62,851 nucleotides of DNA from CAVALG01 sp963630555 (GTDB lineage: Bacteria > Bacillota > Clostridia > Oscillospirales > Acutalibacteraceae), in assembly GCA_963630555.1 (NCBI GenBank), contig CAVGND010000009.1, positions 1 through 62,851 on the forward strand, read 5' to 3'. The notes under the pieces are model-generated. The model had not been told where the DNA came from. It did no database searches and saw only the letters and a program-made list of their open reading frames with translations. Both the position numbers and the translations under genes were made by a program. Shown here piece by piece: positions 10,122-18,491 of the stretch. Each line of letters starts with the position of its first letter. Position 1 is the stretch's first letter.

Positions 10122-10173
10122 AAAACCCAAGTCCTTTCATTACACGGTGGAAATAAAAGCATAAATGCTGATG

Positions 10174-12429
10174 TTAATCGGCTGCGTCGGTTCTTCTGAA
10201 ATATACAGATACGACCGTACCGTACTCTACGGTTGAACCGGGACTTATGTCCTGCTTATAAGCCGTCACTCCGGAATCCACTATATCCGCACCGAAAAAT
10301 TTAATATTCAATCCGCTGTTTGCAGCGGCAGTGTTAGCCGCGGAAACAGACATCCCGCTGAAATTGGGTACGGCGACAGTTCCTGCGGACGAAGTGTCAT
10401 CGGTATAAATTACCACCACTCCGTTTTTATAGACGGATTTTGCCGCCGACGGAAATTGCCTTGTGACAGTTTCACCGCTGCCGACAACTTTATAAGAAAG
10501 CCCTGCTGAAGTAACGGCGGATTTTGCCGAAACAACATCTTTTCCCACAATATTCGGAACGGTAACCGCCATCTTTGCAATTTCTTCTTCGGAATACTGC
10601 GGTTCAAACCCCAAGTACGGCAGCACTTCCGATATTATCTGACCGCCCGCCGGCGCTGCAATCGCACTGCCGTAATAAGCGGCGCCGTTTTCAACATTCG
10701 GTTGATCGATCATAACAAGCACGGCGATTTCGGGGTCATCAATAGGTGCGATACCTACAAACGAGCCGATATAAAGGTTGTGCGAACCGGTTGCTTCGAT
10801 TTCGGCAACCTTTTGGGAAGTGCCGGTCTTACCGCCTATGCGGTATCCGGAAACATAAGCGTTTTTACCGCCGCCGTTTACAACAACATCTTCAAGCATC
10901 TGCCTTATTATTGCTGAAGTTTCCTCGGATATTACCTGACGCTTAACATTTGTTCCTATGCTTTTAACGGTATTGCCTTCCGAATCTATAATTTCATTAA
11001 CAATATGCGGCGTTACAAGTTTACCGCCGTTTACCGCAGCCGAAACCGCCGTTATAAGTTGCAGCGGGCTGATTTGAAATGTTTGCCCGAATGCAGATGA
11101 AGCAAGTTCAACCGGCCCCATTTTTTCTTTGGAATGATAGACCGGAGTTGCTTCACCGGGAAGGTCGATTCCCGTTTTTTCGGTAAAGCCGAAAGCGGAA
11201 AAATAATCGCTGAATTTTTCAACTCCCAAATCTTCACCAATGGTAATAAATGCGGGGTTGCAGGAATTGTTCATGGCAATACCGAGCGTCTGGCTGCCGT
11301 GACCCGAATGTTTATGGCAGTTATATGACTGCCCCGAAACCGTTATTTTACCGGTACAGTTATAGGTGTGCGAGGTTGAAGTAATCTTTTCTTCAAGTGC
11401 TGCGGCAGCGGTAAATATTTTAAATACCGAACCCGGCTCGTAAGCGTCGGATATAGCTTTGTTTCTCCACTGCCTGCTGAGCAATTCGTTTTTTGTATTC
11501 TTTTTTTCGGTTTCATCGGTTATTGCGTCAAGTTTTGCGTTGTCCTCATCCGAAAGTTCAAACGGCTCGTTCGGGTCAAAGTCACCTTTAACCGCCATCC
11601 CTAAAATTTCACCTGTTTTTACGTTCATAACAATGCAGGCACCGCGCTCTTCGGCCTGATTGTCTTTAACCGCCTGTTCCAAATGATTTTCGCAAACATA
11701 CTGTATATATGTATCAAGAGAAAGTTTCAAGGTGCTGCCAGGCTCTGCGTCGATTATCTTTTCGTAAGAGAACGGCATAGCGTCGCCGTTGGCTTTTTTT
11801 GCGGCAATCATTCTTCCGGCGGTTCCGGTAAGTTCATTGTCATACTGTGCTTCAAGTCCCGAAAGACCTTGATTATCATCGCCGACAAAGCCCAAAACGA
11901 CCGACGCCAAACTACCGTTGGGATATGTACGTTTTGTGCTTTTATCAAGTCCGATATAATTGGCAACATTATTTTTACTTTTTGAAATATAATCTCTTAT
12001 TTGGTCAGCTTTATCGCTTTCAACCTTTTTTTTGACAATAACATAACTTGACTGCGTGTTTAATTTTTCAACAACCTTTTCACGCTCACACTCTAAAATT
12101 TGGGAAAGGTTGTCGGCAATTTCATTTTTTGTTGCTTCAAGTTTTGTTTTGTCGGTTATTGATTTAAAGCCGTTAGGGGTTACATAAACTGTCCAGACGG
12201 TTGAACTTGTTGCAAGCAGATTTCCGTTGCGGTCATAAATATCGCCGCGCTGCGCCGTCATTTCCGTATCATACAGTTGCTGTGACGCAGCCTTGTTTTT
12301 ATAAAATTCGCCCTTAACAATCATTATTCTGAAAAGTTGCACAAGAGAGGTCAAAACCGTAGTGCCGACCAATATCAGCGCTACGATTTTCATACGGGTT
12401 CTGATTTTTTTAGTTGGGCCGTATGTCAC
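10174..12429 (-). CDS. ftsI: Class B penicillin-binding protein (FtsI/PBP2B/SpoVD type) with two PASTA domains
   Basis: This is the septal transpeptidase partner of FtsW. It has one N-terminal membrane anchor (residues about 14-36), a dimerisation domain beginning QRGDIYDRNGNLLA, and a transpeptidase domain with the SxxK serine in EPGSVFKIF, SCN in MNNSCNPAF and the KTG triad in GGKTGTSQ. Two PASTA repeats occupy residues about 630-750. The start is GTG with GGAGG eight bases upstream. B. subtilis has separate PBP2B and sporulation SpoVD; which role this protein fills, or whether it fills both, cannot be told from sequence. Confidence 0.93.
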   Translation of the reverse strand: MTYGPTKKIRTRMKIVALILVGTTVLTSLVQLFRIMIVKGEFYKNKAASQQLYDTEMTAQRGDIYDRNGNLLATSSTVWTVYVTPNGFKSITDKTKLEATKNEIADNLSQILECEREKVVEKLNTQSSYVIVKKKVESDKADQIRDYISKSKNNVANYIGLDKSTKRTYPNGSLASVVLGFVGDDNQGLSGLEAQYDNELTGTAGRMIAAKKANGDAMPFSYEKIIDAEPGSTLKLSLDTYIQYVCENHLEQAVKDNQAEERGACIVMNVKTGEILGMAVKGDFDPNEPFELSDEDNAKLDAITDETEKKNTKNELLSRQWRNKAISDAYEPGSVFKIFTAAAALEEKITSTSHTYNCTGKITVSGQSYNCHKHSGHGSQTLGIAMNNSCNPAFITIGEDLGVEKFSDYFSAFGFTEKTGIDLPGEATPVYHSKEKMGPVELASSAFGQTFQISPLQLITAVSAAVNGGKLVTPHIVNEIIDSEGNTVKSIGTNVKRQVISEETSAIIRQMLEDVVVNGGGKNAYVSGYRIGGKTGTSQKVAEIEATGSHNLYIGSFVGIAPIDDPEIAVLVMIDQPNVENGAAYYGSAIAAPAGGQIISEVLPYLGFEPQYSEEEIAKMAVTVPNIVGKDVVSAKSAVTSAGLSYKVVGSGETVTRQFPSAAKSVYKNGVVVIYTDDTSSAGTVAVPNFSGMSVSAANTAAANSGLNIKFFGADIVDSGVTAYKQDISPGSTVEYGTVVSVYFRRTDAAD

Positions 12430-12507
12430 TGCTTTGTCCTCCCTATTTAAAAAATTTATACCATTATCGGCAAAAGCCGAACAAAACCGAAGTATTAATT
12501 ATGCTCA

Positions 12508-12543
12508 ATACGAGAGTTGAGGAAAAGCACCCAACTCTCGTAT
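12508..12543 (-). repeat. Perfect 12-bp inverted repeat inside the dcw operon
   Basis: Arms ATACGAGAGTTG and CAACTCTCGTAT are separated by 12 bases, in the 155-base gap between ftsL and the PBP gene. No T-tract follows on the minus strand, so it is not a classical terminator. It could be an RNA processing or stability hairpin, or an operator. Confidence 0.6.
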
Positions 12544-12584
12544 AATATTCTTTTTAAATATATGTTATTACCCGCAAAACATAT

Positions 12585-13067
12585 TCAATCGGAAATATTT
12601 GTTCCGTCCCCGTCAACAGCACAATCCTCAGCATTGGTTTTTATATAAACAACCTGACCTTTTTCAATTTTATTCATACCGAGTTGCTTGGCGGCTTCCT
12701 CGATATTTTTATAGGATGTTATCTTTTCGATTGCACAGTTAAGTCGTGTTTTCTCGCTCTCAAGGCAAGATATTTCGGTATTTACGGAGTCGATTTGAGA
12801 ATTAACTTTTGTTATTTCGGCACGGGTAAATATATTTACAAAAACCATTGCCACAATAAAAACCGAGATTGCGGTGGCAAGCACCTTGGCTTTAATTGAT
12901 TTACGGGCGTCTTCCGCCTTTTTTATTCTCGATGCGGGATGGCGGGTTACCCTCGTTCTGTCAGGCTCCGCCTTCGGTTCGGTCTTGGGTGCGGCGGACT
13001 CCGCAAACATATCAAAATCATATGCTAAGGACATATTATAATATTTATAGTTGTCCAATTTTTTCAC
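12585..13067 (-). CDS. ftsL: Cell division protein FtsL
   Basis: This is a small bitopic protein of 160 residues with a charged cytoplasmic N-terminus, one transmembrane helix at about 64-84 and an extracytoplasmic coiled coil (INSQ/LESEK-type heptads). It ends near KQLGMNKIEKGQVVYIK, a typical FtsL/DivIC ending. It helps recruit and activate the FtsW-PBP synthase. The start is GTG in a GTGA overlap with the rsmH stop, so it is probably translationally coupled. Sequence conservation in the family is low; synteny and topology carry the call. Confidence 0.85.
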   Translation of the reverse strand: MKKLDNYKYYNMSLAYDFDMFAESAAPKTEPKAEPDRTRVTRHPASRIKKAEDARKSIKAKVLATAISVFIVAMVFVNIFTRAEITKVNSQIDSVNTEISCLESEKTRLNCAIEKITSYKNIEEAAKQLGMNKIEKGQVVYIKTNAEDCAVDGDGTNISD

Positions 13068-13993
13068 CGTTCCTTTATTCGTTTAACAGAGCGCAGTTTG
13101 GCACTGCGGCTTCTGGGATTTTCATTTATTTCTTCATTGCTCGGAATAATGGGTTTACGGTTGACAAGTTCGCCCTCCGGTGTTCTTCCGCACATACAAA
13201 CCGGAAAATCCGTAGGACAAATGCAGCCTTTGCAAAATTCTGCAAAGGTTCTCTTAACAATGCGGTCTTCAAGCGAATGAAAGGTAATAACGCTAAGCAC
13301 TCCGCCGACCGAAAGACGCGAGAACGCGTTTTCAACCCCCTGCTTTGCTGCGTCAAGTTCGCCGTTTACCTCAATACGCAGTGCCTGAAAGCACTTCCTT
13401 GCAGGGTGTCCGTTCCGCCTTGCAGCCGCGGGTACCGCATTTTTTATTATCTCGGCAAGCTGCAGCGTGGTTTTAATTTCGTTTTTTTCACGCTCTTTAC
13501 ATATTGCCAAAGCTATTTTATAGGCGAACTTCTCTTCGCCGTAATCCCTGAATATTTCAGTTAATCTTTGGGCTGACAACGAATTCACAAGGTCGGCAGC
13601 CGTTATTCCCGTTTTACTCATTCTCATATCAAGCGGTGCATCGGTATGGAAGGAAAACCCCCGCTCACCGTTATCAAGTTGAAAAGATGACACGCCGAGA
13701 TCCAAAAGCACTCCGTCCGCCGTGTCAATCCCCAAACCGTCAAGCACCGACGGTATCTCGGTAAAATTGGCTTGCACAACGGTTGCAGGCAGGTTCGTCA
13801 ACCGTTCCTTTGCCGTTTTTACGGCGTCAGGGTCGCGGTCAATTGCAATAAGGCGTCCTGTGGTCAGTAATTCGGCGATTTTTTTTGAATGACCGGCGCC
13901 GCCGGCAGTACCGTCAACATATATTCCGTCTTTTTTTACAGAAAGCGAACTGACGGCTTCTTTAAGCAAAACCGACTTGTGCGAAAATTCCAT
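13064..13993 (-). CDS. rsmH: 16S rRNA m4C1402 methyltransferase RsmH (MraW)
   Basis: RsmH N4-methylates cytidine 1402 of 16S rRNA near the P site. The SAM-binding motif DGTAGGAGHS, LDLGVSSFQLD, GFSFHTDAPLDMRM and VITFHSLEDRIVKR are diagnostic. The length of 309 residues is standard. It is the second gene of the dcw operon, 24 bases after mraZ. Confidence 0.96.
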   Translation of the reverse strand: MEFSHKSVLLKEAVSSLSVKKDGIYVDGTAGGAGHSKKIAELLTTGRLIAIDRDPDAVKTAKERLTNLPATVVQANFTEIPSVLDGLGIDTADGVLLDLGVSSFQLDNGERGFSFHTDAPLDMRMSKTGITAADLVNSLSAQRLTEIFRDYGEEKFAYKIALAICKEREKNEIKTTLQLAEIIKNAVPAAARRNGHPARKCFQALRIEVNGELDAAKQGVENAFSRLSVGGVLSVITFHSLEDRIVKRTFAEFCKGCICPTDFPVCMCGRTPEGELVNRKPIIPSNEEINENPRSRSAKLRSVKRIKER

Positions 13994-14017
13994 TTCGCTC
14001 AGTCCCTCCCTCTGTAT

Positions 14018-14443
14018 TTAAAAATTAAGTTTAGCCATAATTCCGGCAATTTCTTCAGGCGTGTATTCGCTGCTTTCGGCAGCCCATGCGCCCGCATTCC
14101 ACATTTCGAGATGTGTGGACATACCTAAAATAGTCGTTTCGCCGTCAAGCGACGCGAATTCCCTTAAATTTTGCGGAATCAGCACTCTGCCCTGTGAATC
14201 GTACTCAAGCCGTGTTGCGCCGGCATACAGATAATGCTTGACCTTGCTTGCGGTAATTGAAGGCAGACTGCGTATCTTTTCGTCAAGCGCTGCCCATTCG
14301 TCATTTGAATATATGCAAAGGCAGGGTTTACCTTCAAGTCCTTTGGCGAGCATTATACTTTCGCCCAGGTCTTCCCTGAACTTTGCCGGAATAGCAATGC
14401 GGCCTTTTTTATCAATATTATGTTTGTATTCACCGAATAACAT
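14018..14443 (-). CDS. mraZ: Transcriptional regulator MraZ
   Basis: MraZ is an AbrB-fold DNA-binding protein that typically heads and autoregulates the dcw operon. It has the two DxxGRxxxPxxxR motifs of the family, DKKGRIAIPAKFRED near the N-terminus and DSQGRVLIPQNLRE in the second half. The 141-residue length is typical. A consensus promoter lies about 75 bases upstream, and short repeated AAAGTG elements that could be its own binding sites lie between promoter and gene. Confidence 0.94.
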   Translation of the reverse strand: MLFGEYKHNIDKKGRIAIPAKFREDLGESIMLAKGLEGKPCLCIYSNDEWAALDEKIRSLPSITASKVKHYLYAGATRLEYDSQGRVLIPQNLREFASLDGETTILGMSTHLEMWNAGAWAAESSEYTPEEIAGIMAKLNF

Positions 14444-14455
14444 TCAAAACCGCCT

Positions 14456-14501
14456 CACTTTCCACACAATTTAACACTTTTATGGTTTTAGGATACACTT
14501 T
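14456..14501 (-). promoter_or_regulatory. Probable MraZ-binding repeats
   Basis: Three AAAGTG copies occur on the minus strand (plus-strand CACTTT at 14456, 14475 and 14496), spaced 19 and 21 bases, about two helical turns. Two sit near GTGGGG or GTGTGG. MraZ binds short G-rich direct repeats upstream of mraZ in other bacteria; assignment here is by position and resemblance. Confidence 0.4.
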
Positions 14502-14518
14502 TCCCCACTCACAAACCC

Positions 14519-14547
14519 ATTATAGACCATCAAAAAGTAAAATGCAA
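14519..14547 (-). promoter_or_regulatory. Sigma-A promoter of the dcw operon
   Basis: TTGCAT (14542-14547) and TATAAT (14519-14524) are separated by 17 bases, reading toward mraZ. Confidence 0.8.
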
Positions 14548-14574
14548 TAGTAAATTTAAAAATTCACTGCCTTT

Positions 14575-14615
14575 TTAAAAAAAATAACTGCCGCCCTTTA
14601 TAAAAAGAGCGGCAG
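14575..14615 (-). terminator. Terminator after asnS
   Basis: The stem CTGCCGC/GCGGCAG has a loop of about 14 bases and is followed on the minus strand by a run of T residues. It separates asnS from the mraZ promoter. Confidence 0.85.
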
Positions 14616-14649
14616 CAATGCCTGACACGGTATTAAAATGTAAAATAAA

Positions 14650-16017
14650 TTAAAATTCGCAATTCAGCGGAGTTCTGTAATACGGGATAACATCGCGGAT
14701 GTTTTCCATATCGGTAAGATACATAACAAGTCTTTCAAATCCCATACCGAAACCGGAATGCGTGCAACCGCCGAAACGGCGCAAATTGAGATACCAATAC
14801 ATATCTTCTTCCGATATGCCGAGTTCCCTGACCCTTACAAGCAATTTATCGTAATCGGTTTCGCGCTGACTGCCCCCCATCAATTCACCGGCGCCCGGAA
14901 CAAGCAGGTCAACCGCGGCAACTGTTTTACCGTCATCATTCTGATACATATAAAACGCCTTGATATCTTTCGGCCAATCGTAAACAAAAACGGGGGATTT
15001 AAAGTATTCTTCGGTTAGATATTTCTCGTGTTCTTTTGCGATATCCTCGCCGTATTGCGGTTTGAACACAAAGCGGTCTTCAACCTTTTTAAGTATCTCT
15101 ATAGCGTCGTGATGTGTGACTTTTGCAATGTGCGACTCAACAAAGGCGTTTAACTTCTCTATAAGGTTTGTGCCGTTAAATTTCTGCAAAAATTCAAGTT
15201 CGTCGGAACAGCGGTCAAGCACATATTTAACAACAAATTTAAGGAAATCTTCTTCAAGATCCATAAGTCCGTCAAGGTCACAGAAAGCGACTTCGGGCTC
15301 AATCATCCAAAATTCGGCAGCATGGGTCTTGGTGTTGGAGTTTTCCGCCCTGAATGTCGGGCCGAAGGTGTATATTTTGCCGAATGCCATTGCAAAAGTT
15401 TCACCTTCAAGCTGACCCGTTACCGCAAGGCAGGTTTCTTTGCCGAAAAAGTCTTTGCTGTGGTCGGTCTCGCCGTCAGCCAATGTGGTGACTTTAAAAG
15501 TATTGCCTGCACCCTCGCCGTCATTAGCGGAAATAAGCGGAGTATGCACATATACATATCCCCTGTCCTGAAAATATGTATGCACCGCCATCGCAGCCAC
15601 GCTTCTTACCTTAAAAACAGCCTGAAAAACTCTTGTGCGCGGGCGCAGATAAGCCTGCTCACGCAAAAATTCCAGCGAATGTTTTTTAGGCTGTAACGGA
15701 TAATTTTCCGGACAATCACCCAAAAGTTCAACATTCTCGGCTTGAATTTCCACCGTTCCGGGTCTGTTTTCAACCTCGGTGAGTTTCCCTGTAATCTTTA
15801 TGGCGGAACCGACGCGGTAGGCGTTTATTTCGGAAAAATTCGCTATGGCGTCAGAATAAACCACCTGCACCGATTTAAAGCAGCTCCCGTCAAAAAAATC
15901 AATAAACCCGAAAGTTTTTTGTCTGCGGTGGTTTCTTACCCAACCTTCAAGCGTTACCGTAGCGCCGATATATTTATCTGCAGCGCCGAACATATCTTTT
16001 AAAAGAATTTTTGACAC
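14650..16017 (-). CDS. asnS: Asparaginyl-tRNA synthetase
   Basis: This is a class IIb aminoacyl-tRNA synthetase charging tRNA-Asn. The N-terminal OB-fold anticodon-binding domain (TLEGWVRNHRRQKTFGFIDF) is followed by class II motif 2 (FRAENSNTKTHAAEFWMIE) and motif 3 (GFGMGFERLVMYL). The GTG at 16017 has TAGGAG eight bases upstream, so it is preferred over the GTG at 16026, giving 455 residues. The gene follows the two esterase genes by only 15 bases and may share their transcript. No T-box leader is visible. Confidence 0.96.
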   Translation of the reverse strand: MSKILLKDMFGAADKYIGATVTLEGWVRNHRRQKTFGFIDFFDGSCFKSVQVVYSDAIANFSEINAYRVGSAIKITGKLTEVENRPGTVEIQAENVELLGDCPENYPLQPKKHSLEFLREQAYLRPRTRVFQAVFKVRSVAAMAVHTYFQDRGYVYVHTPLISANDGEGAGNTFKVTTLADGETDHSKDFFGKETCLAVTGQLEGETFAMAFGKIYTFGPTFRAENSNTKTHAAEFWMIEPEVAFCDLDGLMDLEEDFLKFVVKYVLDRCSDELEFLQKFNGTNLIEKLNAFVESHIAKVTHHDAIEILKKVEDRFVFKPQYGEDIAKEHEKYLTEEYFKSPVFVYDWPKDIKAFYMYQNDDGKTVAAVDLLVPGAGELMGGSQRETDYDKLLVRVRELGISEEDMYWYLNLRRFGGCTHSGFGMGFERLVMYLTDMENIRDVIPYYRTPLNCEF

Positions 16018-16032
16018 TTTTATCACTCCTAC

Positions 16033-16929
16033 TTAATCTTTACCGACAACACTCTTAAAAAGTTGCTCGGCAAACCATTCGTGAACTTTGGGCAGATAAT
16101 GTATATTATCTTCCCTATATATTCCCCTCTGCGGGGCATCCAAATCGAAATACGGGCAATTTTTTGAAGTAGCCAAATAAACAAATGTACCGTTACGGTC
16201 TGAAAGTCGCTTAAACGCTGCATTTACAGCTGCCTGATATTTTTTCGGCTCTTTGTCATCAAGCGCATTTGCATAACACAGTTCATAAAAATAAACGGGG
16301 CACGGCATCGTCATTTTTTTAAGCAGACCGCCGAAGAACTTTTCATAATACTTATCGGCAGTGTCGAAAAATGCTTCGTCAACCGGTGCCGAATCCGCCT
16401 CACTGCCTATCCAATGAAGCCCGAGCGAAACAGGGTTTTTATATTTGCCGTTCAAAAACTTCATTGTGTTTTCTATGGTTTCAAGTGCCAGCGGATAAAG
16501 GGATATATCACAGTGTTCAATATCCATAATTCTTTCCCTGTCGGGAATCCACATCATATTATACTTGCTTCCGTCCCAAAAATAGGCGTAAACCGTCCCC
16601 TGCGAGCCGATTGATATTTGAACTATGTACAAATCGGGCAAACCTGCTTTATTGCCGCTGTCAATTTCCGATTGCCAGAGTTTTGCGAAGCATGCGGCAA
16701 GCCTGTATGTTGCGTCCTGCGTTTCGCCGAGGTTCATTCCGTAAGAAGAATAGCCGCTGAATTTAACTTCATCCAGACCGTAAGCCTGATTATCCTTTGC
16801 GGCAAGCCCGAAAACATTCTTCATAGGTTCTTTTATTATATCGCAGTCGTCCATAACGGCGGCGTGACCGTGGGCATTAGACTGACCGAAAACGAACAGT
16901 ACCGCTGCATCGTGTTCACGAATATTCAT
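16033..16929 (-). CDS. SGNH-type esterase, tandem paralog 1
   Basis: The protein of 298 residues has the SGNH/sialate-O-acetylesterase layout. LFVFGQSNAHGHA near the N-terminus carries the nucleophile Ser17, GLHWIGSEAD is a central block, and the C-terminal EDNIHY supplies an Asp-x-x-His pair. There is no signal peptide, so it should act in the cytoplasm, perhaps removing acetyl groups from imported sugars; the substrate is unknown. The neighbouring gene at 16968 is a close copy, with only two differences in the first 114 residues. The family call rests on the motifs, not on an alignment. Confidence 0.7.
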   Translation of the reverse strand: MNIREHDAAVLFVFGQSNAHGHAAVMDDCDIIKEPMKNVFGLAAKDNQAYGLDEVKFSGYSSYGMNLGETQDATYRLAACFAKLWQSEIDSGNKAGLPDLYIVQISIGSQGTVYAYFWDGSKYNMMWIPDRERIMDIEHCDISLYPLALETIENTMKFLNGKYKNPVSLGLHWIGSEADSAPVDEAFFDTADKYYEKFFGGLLKKMTMPCPVYFYELCYANALDDKEPKKYQAAVNAAFKRLSDRNGTFVYLATSKNCPYFDLDAPQRGIYREDNIHYLPKVHEWFAEQLFKSVVGKD

Positions 16930-16967
16930 ATTAATTCCCTCCGTAATTAAAGTGTCTGTTTATTAAG

Positions 16968-17867
16968 TCAATTATTGCCGCCGACAACCGAATTGTAAAG
17001 CCGCTTGGCGAACCATTCGTGAGTTTTGCCTAAATAATGTCCGTTATCTTCCCTGAATATTCCTCTGTGCGGAGCGTTCAAGTCAAAATACGGGCACTCT
17101 TTAGAGGTGGCTAAATAAATATATATACTGTTGCGGGCAACAAGGCGCTTAAAGCCGGTGTTAACGCCTGCCTGCCGTTTTTTAGGGGTTGGCTCTTCAA
17201 ATGCATTGCCGCAGCAAATTTCATAAAGGTAAACGGAACACGGCATCGCAATTTTTTGAAGCAATCCGCTAAAGAACTTTTCATAGTATTCATCGGCATA
17301 GTCAAAAAAGTTTTCATCAACAGCATCAGAGTCAGACTCACTTCCTATCCAATGAAGTCCGAGCGAAACGGGGTTTTTATATTTGCCGTTTAAAAACTTC
17401 ATTGTATTTTCAATAGTTTCAAGCGCCAGCGGATAAAGTGATATATCACAGTGTTCTATATCCATCTTCTTTTCCCTATCCGGGCGCCACATCATATCAT
17501 GCTTTATTCCGTCCCAAAGATAGGAATACACCGTACCCTGCGAGCCGATTGAAATTTGAACTATGTACAAATCGGGCAAGCCTGCCTTATTGCCGTTATC
17601 AATTTCCGACTGCCATAGTTTTGCAAAGCATGCGGCAAGCCTGTATGTTGCGTCCTGCGTTTCACCGAGGTTCATTCCGTATGACGAATAGCCGCTGAAT
17701 TTAACTTCGCTTAAACCGTAAGCCTGATTATCCTTTGCGGCAAGCCCGAAAACATTCTTCATAGGTTCTTTTATTATATCGCAGTCGTCCATAACGGCGG
17801 CATGACCGTGGGCGTTCGACTGCCCGAAAACGAACAGTACCGCCGCATCGTGTTCACGAATGTTCAT
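16968..17867 (-). CDS. SGNH-type esterase, tandem paralog 2
   Basis: This is a 299-residue duplicate of the preceding gene with the same GQSNAHGHA nucleophile block, GLHWIGSESD block and C-terminal EDNGHY block. It differs from the copy mainly at residues 115-137 and after about 180, while 138-180 is nearly identical; this mosaic suggests gene conversion. It is the first gene of the unit, with a promoter at 17903-17931 and a GGAAGTGG ribosome site. There is no signal peptide or membrane segment. The substrate is unknown. Confidence 0.7.
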   Translation of the reverse strand: MNIREHDAAVLFVFGQSNAHGHAAVMDDCDIIKEPMKNVFGLAAKDNQAYGLSEVKFSGYSSYGMNLGETQDATYRLAACFAKLWQSEIDNGNKAGLPDLYIVQISIGSQGTVYSYLWDGIKHDMMWRPDREKKMDIEHCDISLYPLALETIENTMKFLNGKYKNPVSLGLHWIGSESDSDAVDENFFDYADEYYEKFFSGLLQKIAMPCSVYLYEICCGNAFEEPTPKKRQAGVNTGFKRLVARNSIYIYLATSKECPYFDLNAPHRGIFREDNGHYLGKTHEWFAKRLYNSVVGGNN

Positions 17868-17902
17868 ATAAATACCACTTCCGTACTCAAAATACTCATT
17901 TT

Positions 17903-17931
17903 ATGGTATCACAAACATTCTTTTTTTTCAA
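17903..17931 (-). promoter_or_regulatory. Promoter of the esterase-asnS unit
   Basis: TTGAAA and TACCAT are separated by 17 bases, back to back with the promoter of the Lrp gene. Confidence 0.6.
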
Positions 17932-17949
17932 TATTTTTATGCTATTTTC

Positions 17950-17978
17950 TTGTTTTAATTGCAGAAATGTGGTATACT
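17950..17978 (+). promoter_or_regulatory. Promoter of the Lrp-aminotransferase unit
   Basis: TTGTTT (17950-17955) and TATACT (17973-17978) have a 17-base spacer, 30 bases before the start codon. Confidence 0.75.
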
Positions 17979-18008
17979 AAGGCAATTAAACTCACGGAGG
18001 TGTTTGCA

Positions 18009-18491
18009 ATGAACACAAAACTTTTAAAACTTTTATACGAAAATTCAAGATACACCGTCGGTGACCTTGCGACGATGCTTGGCATAAGCGAAGCGGAAGT
18101 CAAAGCGGATATGGAGAAAATGGAGAAATCCGGACTTATATGCGGATACAAGGCAGTAATTGACTGGAGCCGTGTTGACAATGAAAAGGTTTCGGCAATG
18201 ATCGAACTTAAAGTTACCCCGAAGACCGATGCGGGATTTGAATATTACGCAGAACAAATAACCAAATATCAGGAAGTTGAAAGCGTATACCTTATGTCGG
18301 GCGGATATGACATCTGCGTTATTGTTAAGGGAAAAAGTTTTTTGGAAGTTGCCGATTTTGTGGCGAAAGTTTTGGCGCCTATGAACGGAGTGAACTCTAC
18401 CGCAACACACTTTGTGCTTAAAAGATATAAGGAAATGGACATTGAACTCGGCATTAAAAATAAAGATGACAGAGGTAAAATCGGGCTATGA
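18009..18491 (+). CDS. Lrp/AsnC-family transcriptional regulator
   Basis: The protein of 160 residues has an N-terminal winged helix-turn-helix (about 10-55, containing TVGDLATMLGISEAEVKADM) and a C-terminal RAM ligand-binding and oligomerisation domain with the SVYLMSGGYDICVIVKG core. Members sense amino acids and control their metabolism. The ATG at 18009 follows GGAGG. The stop overlaps the aminotransferase start by four bases (ATGA), so the regulator probably responds to a substrate or product of that enzyme. Confidence 0.9.
   Translation: MNTKLLKLLYENSRYTVGDLATMLGISEAEVKADMEKMEKSGLICGYKAVIDWSRVDNEKVSAMIELKVTPKTDAGFEYYAEQITKYQEVESVYLMSGGYDICVIVKGKSFLEVADFVAKVLAPMNGVNSTATHFVLKRYKEMDIELGIKNKDDRGKIGL

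Noticed and set aside
16018..16032. T-box leader for asnS
   Set aside because: Only 15 bases separate asnS from the preceding gene, and no T-box sequence occurs upstream.
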